Assembly (NCBI RefSeq): GCF_004340465.1
Contig: NZ_SLVV01000007.1
Location: forward strand, 331,842-395,841
DNA length: 64,000 bases
Direction of reading: 5' to 3'
DNA from: Mesobacillus foraminis
GTDB lineage: Bacteria; Bacillota; Bacilli; Bacillales; Cytobacillaceae
The position numbers were made by a program, and so were the translations under genes. Positions 1-8,312 of this stretch are shown in pieces. The notes beneath the pieces were generated by a model. It ran no database searches. It saw nothing but the letters and a program-made list of their open reading frames with translations, and was not told the DNA's origin. The first letter of the stretch is position 1. Each line of letters opens with the position of its first letter.

Positions 1-1350
1 GCAGATAAACTCCCCGCCGAGGAAGAGGCCCTGATTACCTCACTGAGCATCGACGGCTATCACGGCTGGGGCCAGATGTATGATCTGCTGGTAGGTTCAG
101 TGAAAATTCCATACAGAGAAAACGGAGAGGAAAAGCTGCTTTCAGTAGGGCAGGCAGCCAATCTTTTTGCAGACAGTGACCGCAAAACCAGAAAAGCGGT
201 TTTCGCAGCATGGGAAAAAGCATGGGGGGAGAATAGCGACTTTTTTGCCAAAGTCTTAAACCATCTTGCTGGATTTCGCCTCAATATCTACAATAAACGG
301 GGGTGGGATGACTTTCTGAAAGAACCTCTTGAAATGAACCGGATGAAAAAGGAAACACTGGATGCGATGTGGTCTTCGATCTCGGAACAAAAGGAAACTA
401 TGATCCGATTTTTAAACAGAAAGGCAAAGCTTCTTGGACTCGAAGCCTTAAGTTGGTACGACCTTGATGCATCGCTCGGGCAGGCTAATACAAGAATGAG
501 CTATCAGCAGGGAGCAGATTTTATCATCGAGAATTTCTCGAATTTCAGCGAGGGGATGGCTGGGTTCGCCAGAAAGGCGTTTGAAGACCGCTGGATCGAG
601 GCGGAGGACCGCCAGGGGAAAGCTCCAGGGGGATTTCATACTTATTTTCCGGAGAGCAGTCAGTCAAGGATTTTTATGACTTATTCTGGAACAGCTTCCA
701 ATGTTTCGACCTTGGCACATGAGCTGGGCCATGGCTTTCATACCTACGCGATGAGAGACCTTCATTTATTTAACCGGAGCTATGCGATGAATGTTGCGGA
801 AACGGCTTCTACTTTTGCGGAAACGATTGTTTCTGATGCTGCTGTTAAAAAAGCTGCCTCAAGAGAAGAGAAGCTGGGGCTGCTGGAAGATAAAATACAG
901 CGTTCTGTTGCTTTATTGATGAATATTCAATCCAGGTTCCTATTTGAAACAAGGTTTTATGAAGAGCGCAAGAAGGGGGTCGTGAGTGTGCAGCGCCTCA
1001 ATGAATTAATGAAGGAGGCCCAGGAGGAGGCTTATGGCGGTGCTCTTAAAGAGTATCATCCTTTGTTTTGGGCTTCAAAACTTCATTTCTTTATTACTGG
1101 TGTCCCTTTTTATAATTTCCCTTACACCTTTGGATTTTTATTTTCTATGGGTATATACGCTAAGGCGCTGGAGGAAGGCCAGGGATATGAACACAGGTAT
1201 ATGGCCCTGCTCAGGGACTCCGCTTCCATGACTGTGGAAGAACTAGCCCAAAAACACCTTCAAACAGATTTGACGAAGAAGGACTTCTGGGAGCAGGCAG
1301 TACACCTGTGCGTGAAAGATATTGAAGAGTTTCTTGCAATAACAGAATAG
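1..1350 (+). CDS. M3-family oligoendopeptidase (PepF-like), 5' end outside the window
   Basis: The reading frame is open from base 1, so the gene starts upstream and only the last 449 residues are visible; the first in-frame Met (base 76) is internal. It is a cytoplasmic zinc metallopeptidase that hydrolyses short peptides. The HExxH zinc site is seen as HELGH at fragment residues 240-244, with a likely third ligand Glu near 267 in the NVAETAS stretch, as in family M3 (PepF/oligoendopeptidase F). The C-terminal region is complete, and an intrinsic terminator follows. The family is certain; the exact substrate range is not readable. Confidence 0.93.
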   Translation, partial: ADKLPAEEEALITSLSIDGYHGWGQMYDLLVGSVKIPYRENGEEKLLSVGQAANLFADSDRKTRKAVFAAWEKAWGENSDFFAKVLNHLAGFRLNIYNKRGWDDFLKEPLEMNRMKKETLDAMWSSISEQKETMIRFLNRKAKLLGLEALSWYDLDASLGQANTRMSYQQGADFIIENFSNFSEGMAGFARKAFEDRWIEAEDRQGKAPGGFHTYFPESSQSRIFMTYSGTASNVSTLAHELGHGFHTYAMRDLHLFNRSYAMNVAETASTFAETIVSDAAVKKAASREEKLGLLEDKIQRSVALLMNIQSRFLFETRFYEERKKGVVSVQRLNELMKEAQEEAYGGALKEYHPLFWASKLHFFITGVPFYNFPYTFGFLFSMGIYAKALEEGQGYEHRYMALLRDSASMTVEELAQKHLQTDLTKKDFWEQAVHLCVKDIEEFLAITE

Positions 1351-1360
1351 ATAAAGGGGG

Positions 1361-1402
1361 TGCTCAATCTTTAATTGGGCATCCTTGTTTTTGTTTTTTA
1401 CT
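1361..1402 (+). terminator. Intrinsic terminator of the oligoendopeptidase gene
   Basis: Stem TGCTCAAT / ATTGGGCA with one G-U pair, followed by a T-rich stretch, 10 bases after the stop codon. Confidence 0.7.
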
Positions 1403-1815
1403 TATCTGCTTTAAGGGAAGTACGTACATAGAAGGATACGATGTCTCAGCTCGTTGATTTCTATAGCAGGCTGCTAATTATCCCAAAGTAATGAACGCCT
1501 TACGGGAAACCTTTGCATATGGAGGAACAAATTGAGCGAGTTGTTTCCACGCTGTCCGTTCAATGGACGGGAACCATGCGACAACTCTCTGATTGATTAA
1601 TGAGGTTCTTTACTGTCCCCAGTAATATATTAATAGTACAGGCCCTTATCAAATGGTATAATAACAGTCATTATGGAAGTATGGAGCCTAAAAGCAGTCA
1701 GCCATACCCGGCAATGCCCTTGCCTGAAACACGATAATCTAATTCGGCATGCAATTATAAAAAGTTGATTTAGGAGAATGCGCACTGTATCAATACACTT
1801 ATGGAGGTTATTTGC
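1403..1815. other. Intergenic region with possible gene remnants before psd
   Basis: About 410 bases without a confident gene. From 1441 an open frame reads 16 residues (MSQLVDFYSRLLIIPK), hits TAA TGA, and stays open in the same frame to 1590 (for example HMEEQIERVV). This looks like a decayed coding piece but I do not recognise the family. A TATAAT hexamer lies at about 1656-1661 without a good -35 partner and may serve psd. Confidence 0.3.
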
Positions 1816-2589
1816 TTGATTCAGAGCCTGTACCGCTTATTTATCGAACTTACCAACCGTAAATGGTCATCAGAACTTTTAAAAAGATTTGCCCAGTCCT
1901 CAGCAAGCAGAAAGGTGATCCCATCATTTGCGAGAGTCTATAACATTAACCTTGGAGAAATGGAGAAAGGCCTGCACGAATATGAATCCCTTCATGACTT
2001 CTTTGTCAGGAGGCTTAAGCCGGGTGCAAGAATTGTCACTGATGAAGGGGCTGAAGTTGTCAGTCCGGTAGATGCTGTGTTGGAGGACATTGGACCAGTT
2101 GAGAGCATTCATCAAATCACCGTAAAAGGGAAGGTATACTCCATTGCTGAGATGCTGGGAAGCAAAGAGGCTGCCGAAGCCTATGCAGGAGGGACATACT
2201 TAGTGCTGTACCTTAGTCCAAGCCATTATCACCGAATTCACAGCCCGGTCACGGGAAGGATCATTAAACAGTGGACTCTGGGAACGAGGTCATATCCTGT
2301 GAACTCTTTGGGACTTAAATATGGAAAGAGCACACTTGCCAAAAATTACCGGACTATTACTGAAATGGAGTATGGTCGGGGCCGTCTGGCTGTAGTCAAG
2401 GTAGGAGCCATGTTCGTAAATTCAATTGAAACCGTCCATGCAGGCGATTGGCTGCAAAAAGGAGAGGAAATGGCTTATTTCTCTTTTGGATCAACTGTGG
2501 TGCTTCTTTTTGAGAAAAACACGCTGAAGCTTCCGAACACCTTAAGGCTTCCGCTTCCGGTCAGAATGGGAGAGAAGCTTGGTGAATAA
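1816..2589 (+). CDS. psd: Phosphatidylserine decarboxylase proenzyme
   Basis: Converts phosphatidylserine to phosphatidylethanolamine at the membrane. The protein of 257 residues matches the family in length and in the SPVD, SPxHYHRxHSP and FGST motifs. The proenzyme should cleave itself between Gly225 and Ser226 of FGST, giving the pyruvoyl group. An in-frame ATG at 1801 exists, but ATGGAGGT there is a good Shine-Dalgarno site that lies 9 bases before the TTG at 1816, and the TTG start fits homologues, so I prefer TTG. No pssA gene is adjacent, unlike the pssA-psd arrangement of B. subtilis. A terminator follows. Confidence 0.95.
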   Translation: MIQSLYRLFIELTNRKWSSELLKRFAQSSASRKVIPSFARVYNINLGEMEKGLHEYESLHDFFVRRLKPGARIVTDEGAEVVSPVDAVLEDIGPVESIHQITVKGKVYSIAEMLGSKEAAEAYAGGTYLVLYLSPSHYHRIHSPVTGRIIKQWTLGTRSYPVNSLGLKYGKSTLAKNYRTITEMEYGRGRLAVVKVGAMFVNSIETVHAGDWLQKGEEMAYFSFGSTVVLLFEKNTLKLPNTLRLPLPVRMGEKLGE

Positions 2590-2602
2590 CGAGCCAGCCG
2601 AA

Positions 2603-2640
2603 ACATGCGGCACAGATCTTGCTCTGTGCTTTTTGCATGT
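2603..2640 (+). terminator. Intrinsic terminator of psd
   Basis: Stem GCACAGA / TCTGTGC (2610-2616 and 2623-2629) followed by TTTTT; outer ACATGC/GCATGT bases can extend the pairing. Confidence 0.85.
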
Positions 2641-2655
2641 TTCACAGAAACCTAT

Positions 2656-2680
2656 AAAAAAACGCCCCTAGGGACGTTGA
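2656..2680 (-). terminator. Intrinsic terminator of sda
   Basis: On the minus strand AACGTCCC pairs with GGGGCGTT (one G-U pair), followed by a run of T, directly after the sda stop codon. Confidence 0.85.
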
Positions 2681-2682
2681 GA

Positions 2683-2823
2683 TCACGAGGAGTATCGAAT
2701 TTTGTGAGTCAATGACCGCCGCTGTATTTCTGTTTCAATCAGGCGGATAAAGTCAAGGCTGAGGTTTAATTCCCTTGCTTTAAAGTAGGATTCAATTAAT
2801 AATTCATCCGAAAGCTTTCGCAT
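2683..2823 (-). CDS. sda: Sporulation checkpoint inhibitor Sda
   Basis: A 46-residue protein starting [16 protein letters not shown] and ending in IRYSS, typical of Sda in length and sequence. In B. subtilis, Sda binds the sporulation kinase KinA and stops the phosphorelay while DNA replication is starting or disturbed. The predicted fold is a helical hairpin: [17 protein letters not shown], then [16 protein letters not shown]. The ATG follows a GGGGGTGA Shine-Dalgarno site. The position just before yqeG is the same as in B. subtilis. DnaA boxes lie upstream (2941-3039), fitting control by DnaA. I could not pick a clear -35/-10 pair. Confidence 0.95.
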   Translation of the reverse strand: MRKLSDELLIESYFKARELNLSLDFIRLIETEIQRRSLTHKIRYSS

Positions 2824-2940
2824 TCAGTCATTCACCCCCGAATATGAATGTATAAATAATAAATTACGTTCATATACTAGTAAGTTTCTTATTTGTACCC
2901 TTACTCTATCAAATTTAAACGCGGAGAACAACCGTTCTAA

Positions 2941-3039
2941 TTATCCACAATTATAGGTGGATAACCTGTGGTTAATTTGTTTATAAAGTGGAAAATAATA
3001 TACAATTCAAGTGGTAAAATGTGCATAAAGTTATCCACA
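2941..3039. promoter_or_regulatory. Cluster of DnaA boxes between sda and yqeG
   Basis: Consensus is TTATNCACA. Exact matches: TTATCCACA at 2941-2949 and 3031-3039 (+), TTATGCACA at 3020-3028 (-). One-mismatch copies: TTATCCACC at 2956-2964 (-) and TTAACCACA at 2967-2975 (-). Five sites in 99 bases is far above chance. In B. subtilis DnaA binds sites upstream of sda and activates it, so the same role is likely here. Confidence 0.9.
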
Positions 3040-3093
3040 ACACCAAAAAAAGGAAAAAAATGTCGAAAAATTTATACGTGAACAGTGTTTGTT

Positions 3094-3122
3094 TTGAAAC
3101 AGAGGATAAAATTGGTTATGAT
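3094..3122 (+). promoter_or_regulatory. Sigma-A promoter of the yqeG operon
   Basis: TTGAAA at 3094-3099, a 17-base spacer, TATGAT at 3117-3122, 43 bases before the yqeG start. It is 55 bases after the last DnaA box. Confidence 0.8.
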
Positions 3123-3164
3123 GTTACGGTATGACAAGGAATTTAAATAACGAGGTGTAAGAAT

Positions 3165-3680
3165 TTGCTAAAGCATTTTTTGCCAGACCAGCATGTGAAA
3201 AATATCTTTGAAATCACGCCGGAAAGCTTAAAACGTAAAAACATCAAAGGAATTATCACAGATCTGGATAACACATTAGTAGAATGGGACCGCCCTTCCG
3301 CAACCCCGGAATTAATGCAGTGGTTTGAGGAAATAAAAAAACATGGCATTCTCGTGACCATTGTTTCAAATAATAATGAAAATCGCGTTAAATTTTTTGC
3401 CGACCCACTGGGCATACCTTATATCTACCAGGCGAGGAAACCTATGGGCAGGGCATTCCGCAGAGCGTTAAGAGAAATGGATTTAAAAAAGGAAGAAACT
3501 GTTGTGATTGGGGACCAGCTGCTGACGGATGTACTCGGAGGAAACAGGAGCGGGTTTCATACCATCCTTGTCGTGCCGGTAACTCAAACAGATGGCTTTT
3601 TTACGAGGATCAATCGGACGGTCGAGAGAAGGATTTTAAACTGGTTCAGAAAAAAAGGTCAATTAAATTGGGAGGACTAG
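3165..3680 (+). CDS. yqeG: YqeG family HAD IIIA-type phosphatase
   Basis: A cytoplasmic 171-residue HAD-superfamily hydrolase. Motif I is DLDNTLVEW (nucleophile and acid/base Asp), motif II is the TIVSNN stretch, and the last motif is GDQLLTDVLGGN. The YqeG branch is a presumed phosphatase whose substrate is not established; its fixed link to yqeH and aroE suggests a housekeeping role. The start is TTG, 7 bases after GAGGTG at 3153-3158. First gene of an eight-gene operon; the next gene starts 3 bases after the stop. Confidence 0.93.
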   Translation: MLKHFLPDQHVKNIFEITPESLKRKNIKGIITDLDNTLVEWDRPSATPELMQWFEEIKKHGILVTIVSNNNENRVKFFADPLGIPYIYQARKPMGRAFRRALREMDLKKEETVVIGDQLLTDVLGGNRSGFHTILVVPVTQTDGFFTRINRTVERRILNWFRKKGQLNWED

Positions 3681-3683
3681 GAA

Positions 3684-4790
3684 TTGAGTGATCAGCAAAT
3701 AGTTTGTACTGGCTGCGGTGTGAAAATTCAGACAGAAACACCTGATGAATTGGGATATGCTCCTCAGTCTTCGCTTGAAAAAGAGTCGGTAGTCTGCCAG
3801 CGTTGCTTTAGGTTAAAGCATTATAATGAGGTTCAGGATGTGGGCCTGACGGACGATGACTTTTTAAAGATTATAAATGGGATCGGAGAGAAAGATGCCC
3901 TGATAGTAAAAATTGTTGATATTTTTGATTTCAATGGCAGCTGGCTGCCTGGGATACAGCGATTCGCAGGGAAAAATCCGGTTATTCTTATTGGGAATAA
4001 GGCAGACCTTGTCCCTAAATCAGTCAAACAGAACAAATTGATCGAGTGGATGAAGAAGGAGTCCAAAGATCAGGGTCTCGTTCCTCAGGATGTTTTTCTC
4101 GTCAGTGCTGCCAAAGGGAAGAACATTCGGGAAACGGCTGCTGCGATTGACCAGTACCGTAAAGGCAGGGATGTTTACGTAGTCGGGTGCACTAATGTAG
4201 GAAAATCAACTTTTATAAATCGAATCATTAAAGAAGTTACAGGTGAAGGAGATGTCATCACCACTTCCCATTTTCCTGGAACAACGCTTGATATCATCCA
4301 GATACCATTAGAAGATGGAAAGTCGCTGATTGATACTCCGGGAATCATTAACCACCATCAAATGGCCCACTATGTGGATAAGCGTGATCTAAAGGTCATC
4401 ACACCCAAGAAGGAAATCAAACCTAAAATATATCAGCTCAATGAAGGCCAGACCCTTTTTTTTGGAGGATTATCCAGATTTGATTATCTTTCGGGAGGGC
4501 GTAGGTCATTTACATGCTATCTGTCCAATGAGCTTGAAATCCATCGGACGAAGCTGGAAAATGCATCTGAACTTTATGAGAAGCATGCGGGAGAATTGCT
4601 GACCCCGCCTAGGCCTGAGCAGCTTGATGCATTTCCAAAGCTGGTCCGGCATGAATTTTCCATTAAAGAGGCCAAGACTGATATCGTGTTTTCCGGTCTG
4701 GGCTGGGTTACTGTGAATGAGGCAGGAGCCAAGGTGGCTGCCCATGTTCCAGAAGGAGTACATGTTCTGCTTAGAAAATCTCTCATATAG
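3684..4790 (+). CDS. yqeH: Ribosome biogenesis GTPase YqeH
   Basis: A circularly permuted GTPase needed for 30S subunit assembly. A zinc-binding N-terminus has Cys8, Cys11, Cys38 and Cys41. The G motifs are in permuted order: NKAD (105-108), then GCTNVGKS (168-175), then DTPG (217-220), as known for YqeH/YlqF-type proteins. The C-terminal part carries the TRAP-like RNA-binding region of the family. The 368 residues match the usual length. Start is TTG after a GGAGG at 3671-3675. Sits with other ribosome genes (yhbY, rsfS) in the operon. Confidence 0.96.
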   Translation: MSDQQIVCTGCGVKIQTETPDELGYAPQSSLEKESVVCQRCFRLKHYNEVQDVGLTDDDFLKIINGIGEKDALIVKIVDIFDFNGSWLPGIQRFAGKNPVILIGNKADLVPKSVKQNKLIEWMKKESKDQGLVPQDVFLVSAAKGKNIRETAAAIDQYRKGRDVYVVGCTNVGKSTFINRIIKEVTGEGDVITTSHFPGTTLDIIQIPLEDGKSLIDTPGIINHHQMAHYVDKRDLKVITPKKEIKPKIYQLNEGQTLFFGGLSRFDYLSGGRRSFTCYLSNELEIHRTKLENASELYEKHAGELLTPPRPEQLDAFPKLVRHEFSIKEAKTDIVFSGLGWVTVNEAGAKVAAHVPEGVHVLLRKSLI

Positions 4791-4826
4791 AAGATATAAA
4801 TGTAAGTCCCGGGGAGGGGAAATCCA

Positions 4827-5666
4827 GTGAGAAAATTATACGGTGTGATCGGCGATCCGGTCGGCCATTCTATGTCACCTGTCATGCATAATGACTTATT
4901 CAATTTTTACGGAATGGATAGGCAGTATTTTCCTTTTCATGTCAAACCAATGGACCTTGAAGATGCGGTGAAGGGATTTAAAGCAATAGGGGCAGCAGGT
5001 TTTAATGTAACTGTCCCCCATAAGACCCAAATCATCCCTTTACTGGACAAAGTGGATCATCTGGCTGAAGCAATTGGCGCTGTTAATACAGTAGTGAATG
5101 AAAATGGACTGTTAATTGGCTACAATACAGATGGAAGAGGATTTGTTCGTGGCCTATTGGACAGGCTCCCGGCCATTACGGAAAAGAAGACATTGATCAT
5201 TGGGGCTGGAGGAGCGGCCAAGGCCATTTATTTTTCTTTAGCCGAAGCTGGTTTAAAGGAAATAGATATTTGCAACCGAACGGCTGCCAGGGCTGAAGAG
5301 CTGGCAAAGGGATGTCCTTTCGCTGTGCAGTCTGCCATATTGGGTATGGAGGAAGCAGGGAAATCCTGTGATCAGTATGATCTCATTATCCAGACAACCT
5401 CCATTGGCATGTCACCGGATATAGACGGAACCCCGCTGCCGTTTTCTGCTTTGAAAGAGGGCTGTTTTGTAAGTGATATTATTTATAACCCTCTTGAAAC
5501 GAGACTATTATCTGAGGCGGCAAGACTGGGAGCAGCAACCCAAAATGGAATAGACATGTTCGTTTACCAGGGGGCGCTGGCATTTGAAAAATGGACAGGC
5601 ATCTTCCCTGATACTGCGCGAATGAAGGGAAATGTCTTGAAACAACTAGGAGGATCATCATGTTAA
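4827..5666 (+). CDS. aroE: Shikimate dehydrogenase
   Basis: Reduces 3-dehydroshikimate to shikimate with NADPH in the chorismate pathway. The 279-residue protein shows HSMSP (substrate binding), the catalytic Lys66 in VPHK, Asp102 in NTDG, and the dinucleotide-binding GAGGAA at 126-131. The GTG start follows a GGGGAGGGGA site. Its stop overlaps the yhbY start by 7 bases, indicating translational coupling. In B. subtilis the same gene is between yqeH and yqeI. Confidence 0.97.
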   Translation: MRKLYGVIGDPVGHSMSPVMHNDLFNFYGMDRQYFPFHVKPMDLEDAVKGFKAIGAAGFNVTVPHKTQIIPLLDKVDHLAEAIGAVNTVVNENGLLIGYNTDGRGFVRGLLDRLPAITEKKTLIIGAGGAAKAIYFSLAEAGLKEIDICNRTAARAEELAKGCPFAVQSAILGMEEAGKSCDQYDLIIQTTSIGMSPDIDGTPLPFSALKEGCFVSDIIYNPLETRLLSEAARLGAATQNGIDMFVYQGALAFEKWTGIFPDTARMKGNVLKQLGGSSC

Positions 5667-5953
5667 CAGGAAAACAAAAACGGTATTTAAGATCAAAAGC
5701 TCACCATCTCAATCCGATTTTTCAAGTCGGAAAAGGCGGGGTAAATGATAATATGGTCACACAGATAGCTGAGGCTCTGGAGGTCCGGGAGCTTATCAAA
5801 GTAAATATTCTGCAAAACTGCGATGAAGATAGGGATACAGTGGCTCACGAGCTTTCAAAGGGTGCAGGTGCAGAACTTGTCCAGGTAATTGGAAATACAA
5901 TCGTCCTTTACAAGGAATCGAGGGAAAACAAGCAGCTTGAACTTCCCCGTTAA
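5660..5953 (+). CDS. yhbY: Ribosome assembly RNA-binding protein YhbY (YqeI)
   Basis: A 97-residue single-domain CRS1-YhbY protein, a KH-like RNA-binding fold that associates with pre-50S particles. The conserved GKGG loop is at about residues 26-29 (QVGKGGVNDN), after the LTGKQKRYLRSKAH start. ATG at 5660 is 5 bases after GGAGG inside the end of aroE. Neighbours (yqeH, rsfS) are also ribosome factors. Confidence 0.95.
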   Translation: MLTGKQKRYLRSKAHHLNPIFQVGKGGVNDNMVTQIAEALEVRELIKVNILQNCDEDRDTVAHELSKGAGAELVQVIGNTIVLYKESRENKQLELPR

Positions 5954-5968
5954 CAAGGAGGCGACTGC

Positions 5969-6538
5969 ATGAAAAAAGTTGGTATACTCGGCGGAACCTT
6001 TAATCCGCCTCACATTGGCCATCTCATCATTGCAAATGAAGTGCTTTCAGCTCTTTCGCTTGACAGCATTTGGTTTATGCCCAATCAGGAACCGCCGCAT
6101 AAGCGGAAAGAGGGGGACGTTACCAATGAGCAAAGGGTAGAAATGCTGGAGCTGGCAATCAAGGGCCACCCATGTTTTCGGGTGGAAAGCATTGAACTGG
6201 AACGTTCAGGCCCCTCGTATACCTATGACACGATGAAACTTCTGACTGAACGGCATGGGGATAAAGAATTTTATTTTATCATCGGTGCGGACATGATTGA
6301 ATATTTGCCAAAGTGGCATAAAGTGGATGAATTGCAGAATCTGCTGACATTCGTGGGCGTCAACAGGCCAGCCTATAGCAGTGAAACCAAATATGATATT
6401 CTCTATGTCGAATCCCCTATGATGGAGTTGTCATCAAGTTTGATCAGAAAGCGAATCGGGGATAACCAGACTATTCGATATCTGATTCCTGATTCTGTAC
6501 GCCTTTATATAGAGGAGAATCAATTATATGGATCGTGA
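5969..6538 (+). CDS. nadD: Nicotinate-nucleotide adenylyltransferase
   Basis: Transfers AMP from ATP to nicotinate mononucleotide, giving deamido-NAD, in NAD synthesis. The nucleotidyltransferase signature [10 protein letters not shown] is at residues 9-18 and the second nucleotide motif SSSLIR is near the C-terminus. Length (189) is normal. The ATG has GGAGGCGA upstream. It overlaps yqeK by 11 bases, so the two are probably translationally coupled. Confidence 0.97.
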   Translation: MKKVGILGGTFNPPHIGHLIIANEVLSALSLDSIWFMPNQEPPHKRKEGDVTNEQRVEMLELAIKGHPCFRVESIELERSGPSYTYDTMKLLTERHGDKEFYFIIGADMIEYLPKWHKVDELQNLLTFVGVNRPAYSSETKYDILYVESPMMELSSSLIRKRIGDNQTIRYLIPDSVRLYIEENQLYGS

Positions 6539-7088
6539 AACGGCGTTAGCAGTGGTAAAAGAACAATTAACAGACCATCGCTATGTGCATACCGTGGGGG
6601 TAATGGAGACGGCGATAAAACTGGCAGATAGGTATGGGGCCGATAGGAAAAAGGCCGAGCTGGCAGCGATTTTTCATGATTATGCCAAGTTTCGTCCAAA
6701 AGATGAAATGAAAAGCATCATTGAAGAGCAACATATGGAAAAAGCACTGTTAGAATTCAATAGTGAACTTTGGCATGCTCCTGTAGGAGCCTATCTTGTT
6801 GAAAAGGAAGCTGGAATAAAAGATCCCGAAATCCTTGACGCTATACGCTACCATACGTCAGGAAGAGTCGGGATGACTTTACTGGATAAAATCATTTACC
6901 TCGCCGATTATATCGAACCTGGAAGGCATTTTCCCGGGGTTGATGAGGTGAGGGAAATGGCTAAGATGAATCTGGATCAGGCCCTGGTCCAGTCAGTGAA
7001 GAATACCATCGTTTTTTTAATGAAAAAAAATCAGCCGGTGTACCCTGACACCTTTTACACTTATAATGATCTTGCAAATAAGCTGTAA
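6528..7088 (+). CDS. yqeK: Symmetrical bis(5'-nucleosyl)-tetraphosphatase, HD family
   Basis: Hydrolyses Ap4A symmetrically to two ADP. The protein (186 residues) is a single HD domain: His21, the central His50-Asp51 of FHDYAKF, and RYHTSGR further on provide metal ligands. Later work on YqeK relatives established this activity; here it is by homology. The start lies inside the end of nadD, with GGAGA upstream. Confidence 0.93.
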   Translation: MDRETALAVVKEQLTDHRYVHTVGVMETAIKLADRYGADRKKAELAAIFHDYAKFRPKDEMKSIIEEQHMEKALLEFNSELWHAPVGAYLVEKEAGIKDPEILDAIRYHTSGRVGMTLLDKIIYLADYIEPGRHFPGVDEVREMAKMNLDQALVQSVKNTIVFLMKKNQPVYPDTFYTYNDLANKL

Positions 7089-7124
7089 GCAGCACACCCA
7101 TTACTATTTAGGAGGATTGATTGA

Positions 7125-7478
7125 ATGACTGACCGCCAATTGTTACAGACAGCGGTAAAAGCCGCAGATGATAAAAGGGCAGAGGATCTTATGGTCCTGA
7201 ATATGCGAGGAATCTCGTTAATCTCGGATTATTTTATTATATGCCATGGGAATTCTGATAAACAGGTCCAGGCAATTGCCCGTGAGATCAAAGAAAAGGC
7301 ATATGAAAACGGCTTTGAGGTTAAACGGATGGAAGGTTTTGATGAGGCAAGGTGGGTATTAATCGATCTGGGCGATGTCGTTGCCCATGTATTCCATCGT
7401 GACGAAAGAAGCTATTATAATCTCGAACGTCTGTGGGGGGATGCACCTCTTGAAAATATCCAGAGTGAATTGCAATGA
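7125..7478 (+). CDS. rsfS: Ribosome silencing factor RsfS
   Basis: Binds uL14 on the 50S subunit and blocks subunit joining when nutrients are low. The 117-residue protein has the DUF143/Iojap fold with SDYFIICHGNS and the MEGFDEARWVLIDLGDVVAHVF block typical of the family. The ATG follows AGGAGG (7111-7116). It overlaps yqeM by 4 bases (ATGA). Confidence 0.96.
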   Translation: MTDRQLLQTAVKAADDKRAEDLMVLNMRGISLISDYFIICHGNSDKQVQAIAREIKEKAYENGFEVKRMEGFDEARWVLIDLGDVVAHVFHRDERSYYNLERLWGDAPLENIQSELQ

Positions 7479-8227
7479 CCTACGGTAAGTTTGCCTATCT
7501 TTACGATACGCTGATGGAGGATGTTCCCTATAATGAGTGGGTAAACTGGGTACAGCGCATATCAGCAAAACATGGAATGACCGGGGTCAAGTTAATGGAT
7601 TTAGCCTGCGGGACTGGACAGCTTTCCATCCAGTTCTCCCTGGCCGGCTTCGAGGTTGCAGGCGTAGATTTGTCAGAGGATATGCTGGCTGTTGCACAAG
7701 CCAAAGCGGATGCCCAAGGCCTTAAAATCCCTTTTTTTCAGCAGGATATGACAGAACTGGATGGCCATTATGAGGCATATGACATCATCGGGATATTTTG
7801 TGATTCACTGAATTATCTGAGGGAGCCCTTGGATATTGAGAAAACATTTGCAGGCGTTCATCGGCATTTGGCAGATGGCGGGTTGTTTTTCTTTGATGTT
7901 CATTCTTTGCATAAAATGGATCATATTTTTACAGACGGCCCTTTTACATTAAATGATGAGGACATCTCCTACATCTGGAACAGCTTTCCCGGCGACCAGC
8001 CCCACAGTGCAGAGCATGAACTGACCTTTTTTGTACTGGATGAAAAGACAGGCATGTATGATCGGGTAGATGAGCTTCACTATCAGCGGACGTTTGAAAT
8101 TTCGTTCTACACAAACCTTCTTGAAAAGCTCGGATTCGAACTCCTCGAGATCAGTGCGGATTTCCTTCCTTCAGAGCCTGGTTCTGAATCAGAACGGATT
8201 TTGGTCGCAGCCCGGAAAAAAGAATAA
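7475..8227 (+). CDS. yqeM: Class I SAM-dependent methyltransferase YqeM
   Basis: Cytoplasmic protein of 250 residues with the Rossmann methyltransferase motif I LMDLACGTGQ near residue 40 and motif II GVDLSEDML. It resembles YqeM of B. subtilis, whose substrate I cannot name. Last gene of the yqeG operon, coupled to rsfS by ATGA and closed by a strong terminator shared with comER. Confidence 0.9.
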   Translation: MTYGKFAYLYDTLMEDVPYNEWVNWVQRISAKHGMTGVKLMDLACGTGQLSIQFSLAGFEVAGVDLSEDMLAVAQAKADAQGLKIPFFQQDMTELDGHYEAYDIIGIFCDSLNYLREPLDIEKTFAGVHRHLADGGLFFFDVHSLHKMDHIFTDGPFTLNDEDISYIWNSFPGDQPHSAEHELTFFVLDEKTGMYDRVDELHYQRTFEISFYTNLLEKLGFELLEISADFLPSEPGSESERILVAARKKE

Positions 8228-8228
8228 C

Positions 8229-8278
8229 AAAAAAACCAAGCGGCAAAAGTTTTTATATGGCCGCTTGGTTTTTTATTT
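8229..8278. terminator. Bidirectional terminator between yqeM and comER
   Basis: AAAAAACCAAGCGGC pairs with GCCGCTTGGTTTTTT across a short loop; A and T runs on both sides allow termination in both directions. Confidence 0.9.
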
Positions 8279-8312
8279 ATTTCAGCAGGATTAATCTGCC
8301 TTTATGGAGAAA

